Of a DNA stretch of 5,458 bases, positions 1-5,458 are shown piece by piece. Made by a program: the position numbers and the translations under genes. The DNA comes from an uncultured Desulfobacca sp. GTDB taxonomy: Bacteria; Desulfobacterota; Desulfobaccia; Desulfobaccales; Desulfobaccaceae. The number at the start of each line of letters is the position of its first letter. Position 1 is the first letter of the stretch. The stretch covers positions 1 to 5,458 of the forward strand of contig CALGOE010000271.1 of assembly GCA_937958145.1 (NCBI GenBank). The letters run 5' to 3'. Under the pieces are notes generated by a model, which had not been told where the DNA came from, did no database searches, and was given only the letters and a program-made list of their open reading frames with translations.

Positions 1-1
1 G

Positions 2-1045
2 GCCGAACGTCAACGCCTGAAAGAAATGGCCGAGTCCATCCTGCAGGAGGGCCGCCGCGGCGTGCCGTTGGATGAATTATTGCGGCGTTATGCCCAACCG
101 CAAGGGCTCCGCCTGCAGGTCGAAGACCTGGGGGTGGTGCACCGGGGGAAGAACCCGCCGGAGTGGGAGGCCGTGGTCTTTGGACTGAAAAAAGGCGAGC
201 TGGGTTTAGTCACCACGGCCACGGAGCTCAGTCTGGTCCAGGTCACGGAAATTATTGAAACCAAAGCCCCGACTCTGGCCCAGGTGCAGGCCCAGGTGGA
301 GAAGGCCTGGCGGGAGGCCGAGGCCAGGCGGCTGGCCGAAGAACGGGCAGTCGGGTTACGGCAGGAGATGGCGACCTCGGCTTTCGTGGACGTGGCCAAA
401 CAGCACAATCTGCCCTTTCAGCAGACGGCCCTGCAGGCTGCGACAGAGCCTCTCCCGGGACTGGGGCGGCAGCCTGCCGTCTCCCAAGCGGCACTGGCCT
501 TGAAACCAGGAGAGGTCAGCAAACCCATTGCCGTGCCGGACGGGATTGTCCTGGTGCAACTGCTTGAGCGGCACGAGAGCCTGGTGCCGCCTTTGGAACA
601 GATCAAGGATCGGGTGGCGGATGCGGTCCGTCTGGACAAAGCCCAGGCCGCTGCGGCCCAGGAGGCCAAGACGCTTCTGGCTCGCCTTCACAAAGGGGAA
701 GCGTTGGCCAAGGTGGCGGTCCAGGCGGGTTTGAGCGTCAAAGACAGCGGCTGGTTCACCCGACCGCAGGGGTTCCCCGGCTATCCCCAGCAACAGGATC
801 TGACCACCACTGCTTTCACCCTGTCGGCCCAACAGCCGTTGCCGGCAGAGCCGGTCAGGGTGCAGAACAACAGCCTGATCATGGTCTTGAAAGAGCGGCG
901 GCAGCCCAACGCCGAACAGTTTGCCCAAGACAAGGAACAGCTCGAAAAAGCCTTATTGGAAATAAAAAGGCAGATGGTCTTCGCCCAGTGGCTGGCGGAA
1001 GAACGCCAACGGGCCAAGATCAAGGTTTATGACCTGCCGTCCTGA
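2..1045 (+). CDS. PpiD/SurA-like periplasmic peptidyl-prolyl isomerase-type chaperone, C-terminal part (5' end outside window)
   Basis: The frame is open from the left edge to a TGA at 1043-1045, giving 347 residues. The ATG at 26 is internal, because coding continues upstream of it (AERQRLKE precedes the Met). The first part resembles a parvulin rotamase domain (about nt 59-265): a PLDELLRRYA stretch, then DLG, then FGLKKGEL. A charged helical linker rich in Glu, Ala and Arg follows (about 270-370). A second parvulin-like segment at about 458-583 has GLGRQP and then ALKPGEVSKPI. The tail is again helical and charged. This arrangement is typical of PpiD-family folding factors, which are anchored to the inner membrane by one N-terminal helix and help outer-membrane and periplasmic proteins fold; that helix would lie outside the window. 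The conserved Gly-x-His end of an active parvulin site is not visible (TELSLVQV stands there), so a chaperone role without isomerase activity is likely. SurA or a PrsA-like protein are alternatives. It is followed after 42 bases by the next gene. Confidence 0.8.
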   Translation, partial: AERQRLKEMAESILQEGRRGVPLDELLRRYAQPQGLRLQVEDLGVVHRGKNPPEWEAVVFGLKKGELGLVTTATELSLVQVTEIIETKAPTLAQVQAQVEKAWREAEARRLAEERAVGLRQEMATSAFVDVAKQHNLPFQQTALQAATEPLPGLGRQPAVSQAALALKPGEVSKPIAVPDGIVLVQLLERHESLVPPLEQIKDRVADAVRLDKAQAAAAQEAKTLLARLHKGEALAKVAVQAGLSVKDSGWFTRPQGFPGYPQQQDLTTTAFTLSAQQPLPAEPVRVQNNSLIMVLKERRQPNAEQFAQDKEQLEKALLEIKRQMVFAQWLAEERQRAKIKVYDLPS

Positions 1046-1075
1046 AAACGGCCAACCCACGGCTGACCTTAACCC

Positions 1076-1080
1076 AGGAG
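1076..1080 (+). promoter_or_regulatory. Ribosome binding site of the three-helix membrane protein gene
   Basis: AGGAG lies seven bases upstream of the ATG at 1088, a good Shine-Dalgarno distance. It supports this ATG as the start. Confidence 0.75.
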
Positions 1081-1087
1081 CGACCAA

Positions 1088-1795
1088 ATGATTGATTTTC
1101 TGACGAATTATCTTTTCACCCCGTATGTCCAGGCGGTCTTGTTTTTCCTGCTGGTGGGTTTGTTTTTTCTGCAACATCGTCGTGCCACCCTCATCAGCAC
1201 CGGCCTGAGTTGGCTGCGAACCATCATCCTGCTCATCCTCTTCCTCTACTTTGCCTGGAATTGGGCCAGTGAAATCCCTTCATCGCTGCGGGCCGCCAGT
1301 GTCGTCGGCATGTTTCTCATCAACCTAAGCATGATCTACAACCTGATCCTGGGCAAATTCGAGGAAAAGTACCGGCAGGCCCTGGAAGCCTATGGCCGGG
1401 ATGTCAGCAACAAAGCCCAGTTGGAAAAAGTCTGGAACTCGGGCAAACTTTATCTGCGCACCCGTTTCTTTTTCGAATCCCTGCTCAGCGGTCACGCCCC
1501 CGGGGCGTTCTTGCAGGGTGTGATCAACCACCAGATTCCCGCTGATATCCGCCAGGTGTTGGGCAAGCAGGGGGTGGCGGCAGAAGGGGTGACGCATCAG
1601 ACCCTGCTGGCTTTCCTGGCGGCCCGCCTGGACCAATCCACCCTGCTGCCGGCGGAACTCAAGGAGGCCATCGGTCAGACCCTGAAGCAGTTCGCCGAAC
1701 ACGCCTGGCTCCGGGAGCAGGTGGACGATTTCCTGCAGGTGGCCATGACCAACCCGGAAAAATTAAGCGAATCGGAGCCGCCGGCGACGCCGTAA
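1088..1795 (+). CDS. Uncharacterised inner-membrane protein with three N-terminal helices and a cytoplasmic helical tail
   Basis: This 235-residue protein is not one I recognise. Three hydrophobic segments are clear at about residues 14-28, 43-60 and 70-88. The basic loop between the first two (QHRR) and the Lys/Arg-rich stretch after the third (GKFEEKYRQ) suggest an outside N-terminus and a cytoplasmic C-terminus by the positive-inside rule. The remaining 145 residues are soluble and mostly helical, without Cys or His clusters, nucleotide-binding loops or other motifs I can name. The tail ends in a Ser/Pro/Glu-rich stretch. The start is supported by AGGAG at 1076-1080. It sits 42 bases after the PpiD-like gene and 13 bases before the longest possible start of the LutB-like gene, so all three could share a transcript. 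Whether it anchors or regulates a neighbour is unknown. Its reality as a gene is well supported by the ribosome site, the membrane topology and the tight packing. Confidence 0.85.
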   Translation: MIDFLTNYLFTPYVQAVLFFLLVGLFFLQHRRATLISTGLSWLRTIILLILFLYFAWNWASEIPSSLRAASVVGMFLINLSMIYNLILGKFEEKYRQALEAYGRDVSNKAQLEKVWNSGKLYLRTRFFFESLLSGHAPGAFLQGVINHQIPADIRQVLGKQGVAAEGVTHQTLLAFLAARLDQSTLLPAELKEAIGQTLKQFAEHAWLREQVDDFLQVAMTNPEKLSESEPPATP

Positions 1796-1808
1796 AAAGC
1801 GTAGTTCC

Positions 1809-3254
1809 TTGGGGAACAGGGATTCTGCCCCCTGCTCCCCTTCCCTGCCAGCACCGGCCAATACTCTGGCAGACGTGCGGGTGGCAATCTTGACCCCACC
1901 GACCTTTCCCTTTGAAATCCCCGCCATTCGGGCGGCTGCGCAGCGGGCCCTGGCCGCCCGTGAGAAGCTGGTGGCCGCCTCGCCCCACTGGGAGAGCTGG
2001 CGGCGGCAGGCCCACGCCCTGAAAAAGGAAGTCATAACTCATCTCGACGATTATCTGGCCCAGCTCCAGGTGCAGGTGCAGGGCTGGGGCGGGCAGGTGT
2101 TCCAGGCCGCGGACAGCCAACAGGCCAACTCCATTCTCCTGACTCTGGCCCGTCGCCATCAGACCCGCCTCGTGGTCAAGGCCAAGTCCATGACCAGTGA
2201 AGAGATCGGCCTGAGCGCCAATCTGATGGCGGCTGGGATGGAGGTGGTGGAGACGGACCTGGGGGAATTCATTGTGCAGCTGGCCGGCGATACCCCCGCC
2301 CATCTCACGGCCCCGGCCATGCATCTGAACCGTCGGGACATCGCCAAGCTCTTTGCTGCGCGCCTGGACCTGCCCTGGCAGTCTGAGCCCGAGGCCCTTT
2401 CCCGGCAGGGGGCGGCATATCTCCGGCCGCGCTTCTGGCAGGCCCAGATGGGCGTTACCGGCGTCAACTTCGCTGCTGCGGCCAGCGGTCATCTGGTCAT
2501 GCTGGAGAACGAGGGCAATCTGCGTCTGACGGCCTCGGCCCCGCCCGTGCATGTGGCCCTCATGGGGCTGGAGAAGATCATTCCCACCCTGGCGGATCTG
2601 GAGGTCTTTTTGCGGCTGCTGCCGGCCAGTGCCACCGGCCAACGTCTCACCGCCTATGTCAATTTCATGGCCGGCCTGAAACCGCAGCCCCAAGGACGGC
2701 AGGCTTTTTATCTCATCCTGCTGGATAACGGCCGCCGGCGGCTGGCCGCGACCCCCCACCTGCGGGAGGCCCTGTATTGCCTGCGTTGCGGCGCCTGTTT
2801 AAACATCTGCCCCATCTTCCAGGTCGGGGGTGGCCATTTGTATGGCCAGGTCTACCCTGGTGCCATCGGCATCCTACTGGCAGCCTATCTGGGCGGCCAG
2901 ACCGATCTCACCGATCTGTGCAGCCAATGTGGCGCCTGTTCCCAGATCTGTCCCGTGGCCATTGACCTGGCCGGTCACATCGCCCGGCTGCGCTGCGGCA
3001 GCCGCCGCCATCCGGTGCTCAGGACCGCAGTCCAGAGCGCCGACCTGATCCTCTCGGCACCGTTTCTCTATCGTCGTCTAGTCCCCCTGGGCCGCCGGCT
3101 CTGGCGGCAGCTGCCACCGATGTTGGCCGCTGCCCGGTGGGGGCAGGATCGGCAGCTCCCCGCCCTGCCCGAGCAGAGTTTCTTTGAGCTGATATCATCT
3201 GGCCAAGCGCCCGGCCAGCCGCCTCCTGATGCGGCACGGTCAGAAAAAAAATGA
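1809..3254 (+). CDS. LutB/LldF-like iron-sulfur protein (LUD domain plus two 4Fe-4S motifs)
   Basis: This protein (up to 481 residues) matches the LutB/LldF family along its length; family members are about 470 residues. The LUD domain covers roughly residues 70-300, with the family hallmarks KAKSMTSEEIG (from residue 124), VETDLGEFIVQLAG (about 147-160) and GVTGVNFAAAASG followed by ENEGN (about 215-238). A ferredoxin-like part carries two CxxCxxCxxxCP motifs, with Cys 324, 327, 330, 334 and Cys 371, 374, 377, 381, each expected to bind a 4Fe-4S cluster. In Bacillus, LutB works with LutA and LutC in oxidising L-lactate to pyruvate, probably in the cytoplasm passing electrons on. Neither partner is present here, so the substrate is not assured. 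The start is uncertain: TTG at 1809 has no clear ribosome site and gives a Pro/Ser-rich leader unlike family members. GTG at 1875 or 1881, or TTG at 1890 (GGGTGG just upstream), would give a more typical N-terminus. There is no ATG before residue 128. The last codons (Glu-Lys-Lys) form the T-tract of the opposite-strand terminator. Confidence 0.9.
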   Translation: MGNRDSAPCSPSLPAPANTLADVRVAILTPPTFPFEIPAIRAAAQRALAAREKLVAASPHWESWRRQAHALKKEVITHLDDYLAQLQVQVQGWGGQVFQAADSQQANSILLTLARRHQTRLVVKAKSMTSEEIGLSANLMAAGMEVVETDLGEFIVQLAGDTPAHLTAPAMHLNRRDIAKLFAARLDLPWQSEPEALSRQGAAYLRPRFWQAQMGVTGVNFAAAASGHLVMLENEGNLRLTASAPPVHVALMGLEKIIPTLADLEVFLRLLPASATGQRLTAYVNFMAGLKPQPQGRQAFYLILLDNGRRRLAATPHLREALYCLRCGACLNICPIFQVGGGHLYGQVYPGAIGILLAAYLGGQTDLTDLCSQCGACSQICPVAIDLAGHIARLRCGSRRHPVLRTAVQSADLILSAPFLYRRLVPLGRRLWRQLPPMLAAARWGQDRQLPALPEQSFFELISSGQAPGQPPPDAARSEKK

Positions 3255-3274
3255 GGCGGATAGTTATCCGCCCC
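3244..3274 (-). terminator. Rho-independent terminator of the minus-strand binding-protein gene
   Basis: Read on the minus strand, a 9-bp stem (3274-3266 with 3261-3253, including one G-T wobble) closes the four-base loop AACT. It is followed after one base by eight consecutive T (3251-3244). The perfect core is GGCGGATA/TATCCGCC at 3255-3272. It lies 38 bases past the stop of the binding-protein gene. On the plus strand no T-tract follows the hairpin, so it should act in one direction only. Confidence 0.88.
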
Positions 3275-3311
3275 GAGCCTGCCAGATTAGTCCGGTCTGA
3301 CGTGGTGTGGT

Positions 3312-4442
3312 CTACTTCACCCGGACGTATTTGCCATTTTTGACCTCGAACAGCGCCACATCGCCTTTGACCACATCGTGGTCCGGATTAAACGCCAGCC
3401 GGCCGGTGACGCCGTCGTAATCCTTGACCTCATCCAGGAATTTCTTGATGCCATCCGGAGTCGGCCCGTATTTTTTCATCCCCTCGGCCACCATGCTGGT
3501 CATGTCATAGGTGAGGGCGGCAAACATGATATTCACCGGTTCGTTGGGGATGGATTTGACCAGGGCGTAGTAGGCTTCTTTGAATTCCTTGTTTTTGGGG
3601 GTGTCATACTCTTCATGGTATTCGCTGGCCACCAGGTGTCCTTCGGCGGCTTTGCCGGCCAATTCAATATAGATGGGCGCGATATCCCCGTACACGCCGA
3701 CGATCCGCTGGTTCAGACCCAATTGCCGGGCCTGGGCCGCAGCCGGGGCGGTTTCCTGATAATAACCGGGGATAAAGAGGATATCCGGGTTGGCGGCCTT
3801 GAGATTGGTCAATTGCGCCTTAAAATCCTTGGCGCCCCGCATGAAGGACTCGGTGGCCACGACCTTGATGCCCAATTGGTCGAAATATTTGCTGAAAAGC
3901 TCATAGGAGCCTTTGCCGTAAGGCTCATTGGAGTAAAGGATGCCCACGGTTTTCGGCTTGTCCGTCTCGGCGATGTATTTGGTCAGGGCCTCGGCCTGCT
4001 TATCGATACGGGAGCAGCCCCGATAGATATAGGCCCCGGCGCCGCTGACCTTGGGCGAGGTGGCGGTGGGCGTGATCATGGGGATCTTGGCTTCGTTGGC
4101 CGACGGTGCTGCGGCCAGGGCCGCGCCCGAGGTCATGGGACCGATGATGGCCACCACTTTATTGACGTTGATGAGTTTCTGCACGGCGTTCACGGCACTG
4201 GTAGGGGAATCTTTTTCATCTTCGAAGATCACCTCTATCTTGCGGCCGTTGATGCCGCCGGCTTTGTTGATGGCAGCGACCGCCAGCTCCACGCCCCGCT
4301 TGGCCGGCAGGCCGTCTTCGGCCCCGGCCGACAGCCGCAGCACGGATCCGATCTTAATGGGATCCGCGGCTTGGGCGGAAAAGGCCAATACTGCCAGGAT
4401 ACCTATAAAAATCGTGAAAAAACTGAGCTTTCTGACCAACAT
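3312..4442 (-). CDS. Branched-chain amino acid-type ABC transporter periplasmic substrate-binding protein (LivK/LivJ family)
   Basis: The 376-residue product belongs to the type I periplasmic binding proteins that feed Liv-type ABC transporters. A signal peptide is plain: basic MLVRK, a hydrophobic core to about residue 20, and cleavage after AQA at residue 25, leaving ADPIKIG at the mature N-terminus. Family features follow: a DGLPAKRGVELAVAAINKAGG helix (about 43-63), GRKIEVIFEDEKD (66-78), the ligand-pocket stretch IIGPMTSGAALA (99-110) and TPTATSP (124-130). The mature part has a single Cys (143), so the disulfide of classical LivJ/LivK is absent. The start at 4442 is chosen because GAGGAGG (4455-4449) lies six bases upstream. 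An in-frame ATG at 4448 abuts that site, and the longer version from 4499 would put 19 residues ahead of a good signal peptide. The exact ligand (Leu/Ile/Val, aromatic amino acid, aromatic acid or amide) cannot be read from sequence. The gene follows the PaaK-like ligase after 65 bases and is probably in its operon. Confidence 0.93.
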   Translation of the reverse strand: MLVRKLSFFTIFIGILAVLAFSAQAADPIKIGSVLRLSAGAEDGLPAKRGVELAVAAINKAGGINGRKIEVIFEDEKDSPTSAVNAVQKLINVNKVVAIIGPMTSGAALAAAPSANEAKIPMITPTATSPKVSGAGAYIYRGCSRIDKQAEALTKYIAETDKPKTVGILYSNEPYGKGSYELFSKYFDQLGIKVVATESFMRGAKDFKAQLTNLKAANPDILFIPGYYQETAPAAAQARQLGLNQRIVGVYGDIAPIYIELAGKAAEGHLVASEYHEEYDTPKNKEFKEAYYALVKSIPNEPVNIMFAALTYDMTSMVAEGMKKYGPTPDGIKKFLDEVKDYDGVTGRLAFNPDHDVVKGDVALFEVKNGKYVRVK

Positions 4443-4448
4443 TACCAT

Positions 4449-4455
4449 CCTCCTC
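4449..4455 (-). promoter_or_regulatory. Strong ribosome binding site deciding the start of the binding-protein gene
   Basis: On the minus strand TGAGGAGG is followed by ATGGTA and then ATG at 4442. The six-base spacing fits the second ATG. The first ATG (4448) directly touches the site and is too close to be used efficiently. Confidence 0.8.
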
Positions 4456-4507
4456 AGGTGTGATGGTGCTATGGTTACAAAGGTCTGGGAAAAATGCAAC
4501 AGAATTA

Positions 4508-5458
4508 TCAGGCCTCCGGGGAAATTTTTTCCACCAGGGCCACCCGAGAGTCAATGCCCAGGTTTTCCCGCAAATGCCTCCGGAGGCGGCGGCTGATGGC
4601 TTCCAGGCATTTTACTTCATCGGAAAAAAAGGTCTCGTCCATTTGCAGTTCAATATCCAGAAAGGTCAGGCCGGCGTCTTGGCCCAGGCGCAGCCGATAA
4701 CGGGGGATATGACCGGAAAGGATCTCCTGGATGGCGCTGCCGACCTGGTCCGGATGGATCTTGATGCCCCCCACCGAAAAAATGCGGTCGCAGCGGCCGA
4801 GAATGTCGCCCAGACGGATGAGGGGGCAGCCGCAGGGACAGGCTTCTGCCTTAAGCGAGGTGATGTCCCCGGTGCGAAACCGGACCAACGGGAAGGCGGT
4901 GGTGGAGAGGGTGGTAATGACCAGCTCCCCGGGAACCCCCTGGGGGCACGGGTCACCGGTGTCAGGGGCAACGATTTCGGGGAGGAAATGATCTTCAGAA
5001 AAGTGCAGGCCGTCGTTCTGGGGGCAACTAAAGGCCAGTCCCGGTCCCAGCACCTCGGTAATGCCATAGGCGGTGCTGATGCTGACCTGCAGCCCGGCGG
5101 CGATTTCCTGGCGCAGCGCCGGGGTCAGGGGTTCCGCCACCAGAATAGCCCGTTTCAGGCTGAAGTCTGCCGCCACCAGCCCCATATTTTCCCTCACATC
5201 GATGAGATGCCGGGCGTAGGAAGGGGTGGTCACCAGGATGGAGGTCTTATAATCCCGCATGACCATCAGCTGTTTGGCAAAATTCAGGTTGGCGAAAGGG
5301 ATGACCGAGGCCCCCAGGTGTTCCGCCCCGTCCTTCAGATCCCGGGCCCAGTTATTCAACCCGGCGGCCAGGATAATCTGCACGATGTCGTCTTTGCCCA
5401 CCTCGGCGCTGCGATAGAGACGGGCCGTCAATTCCCGCCAGAAGCGCAGATCGCCGGC
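4508..5458 (-). CDS. Phenylacetate-CoA ligase (PaaK) family adenylate-forming enzyme, N-terminal part outside window
   Basis: The frame is open from the right edge to a TGA at 4510-4508, giving 316 residues; PaaK proteins are about 430-440, so roughly 115-120 N-terminal residues, including the Thr/Ser/Gly-rich phosphate loop, are missing at the edge. What is visible follows PaaK closely: AEHLGASVIPFANLNFAKQL, TPSYARHLIDV, the YGITEV motif (nt 5068-5051), GPG, EDHFLPEIV, GELVITTLSTTAFPLVRFRTGD (about 4930-4865), a CPCGCP stretch (about 4848-4825), and GRCDRIFSVGGIKIHPDQV (about 4798-4742), the hinge leading into the small C-terminal domain. The family makes an acyl-adenylate and then a CoA thioester from phenylacetate or related acids in the cytoplasm; archaeal coenzyme F390 synthetases are relatives. 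The protein ends in ALVEKISPEA, about where family members have the Pro-Arg-Ser-Glu-Gly-Lys tail, so the usual C-terminal lysine segment appears absent. TTG at 5431 is internal, not the start. It is followed by the binding-protein gene. Confidence 0.88.
   Translation of the reverse strand, partial: AGDLRFWRELTARLYRSAEVGKDDIVQIILAAGLNNWARDLKDGAEHLGASVIPFANLNFAKQLMVMRDYKTSILVTTPSYARHLIDVRENMGLVAADFSLKRAILVAEPLTPALRQEIAAGLQVSISTAYGITEVLGPGLAFSCPQNDGLHFSEDHFLPEIVAPDTGDPCPQGVPGELVITTLSTTAFPLVRFRTGDITSLKAEACPCGCPLIRLGDILGRCDRIFSVGGIKIHPDQVGSAIQEILSGHIPRYRLRLGQDAGLTFLDIELQMDETFFSDEVKCLEAISRRLRRHLRENLGIDSRVALVEKISPEA

Noticed and set aside
1659..2759. Open frame of 366 codons on the minus strand, opposite the LutB-like gene
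   Set aside because: The translation is Gly/Gln/His-rich with no recognisable domain, while the plus-strand frame encodes all the LutB hallmarks.
3280..3305. Small inverted repeat CAGA/TCTG downstream of the LutB-like gene as a plus-strand terminator
   Set aside because: The stem is only four base pairs and no T-tract follows.
3378..4463. Open frame of 361 codons on the plus strand, opposite the binding-protein gene
   Set aside because: Its translation is Gly/His/Asp-rich low-complexity sequence with no family features. It lies wholly antisense to a gene with a signal peptide, ribosome site and terminator, and is explained by GC-rich codon use.
4460..4480. Short direct repeat ATGGT-GCT-ATGGT in the intergenic gap
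   Set aside because: Five-base units occurring twice are expected by chance and have no spacing or symmetry suggesting an operator.
4442..4499. Longer binding-protein start at 4499
   Set aside because: It would add 19 residues, including a His/Arg stretch, ahead of a complete signal peptide, and would place the strong GAGGAGG inside the coding region.
4443..4507. Possible promoter between the ligase and binding-protein genes (TTGCAT and AACCAT, 17 bases apart, minus strand)
   Set aside because: Only about three of six bases fit the -35 consensus and the -10 is poor. Co-transcription from the ligase gene is simpler.

Overview
The window is GC-rich, densely coding bacterial DNA with five genes in two convergent blocks. 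The plus-strand block (about 1-3254) holds the 3' end of a PpiD/SurA-type periplasmic folding factor, an unrecognised three-helix membrane protein, and a LutB/LldF-type iron-sulfur protein. The minus-strand block, read from the right edge leftwards, holds a PaaK-type (phenylacetate-CoA ligase family) adenylate-forming enzyme cut by the window edge, then a LivK/LivJ-type periplasmic amino-acid-binding protein with a clean signal peptide. The blocks meet at about 3255-3311, where a strong intrinsic terminator serves the minus-strand block.

The gene content points to a Gram-negative, probably anaerobic bacterium. A PpiD-like chaperone and a signal-peptide-bearing solute-binding protein imply a periplasm. 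LutB-type proteins and PaaK plus Liv gene pairs are common in Desulfobacterota (former Deltaproteobacteria), such as sulfate reducers and syntrophs. The lineage is an inference from gene content only; no marker gene is present.

The minus-strand pair reads as one functional unit: import of a branched-chain or aromatic amino acid or related compound, coupled to a CoA ligase that activates an aryl or acyl acid or works in the reverse, energy-conserving direction. The remaining transporter genes (permeases and ATPases) are not in view. The plus-strand genes have short gaps (42 and 13 bases, the second depending on the start chosen) and may be co-transcribed, but their functions do not obviously connect. 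The LutB-like gene has no LutA or LutC partner here.

No tRNA, rRNA, CRISPR array, insertion sequence or long repeat was seen. I found no clearly novel system. The points most worth a second look are the missing C-terminal catalytic lysine segment of the PaaK-like enzyme, the isolated LutB-like gene, the unrecognised membrane protein, and the terminator whose T-tract lies inside the end of the opposite gene.
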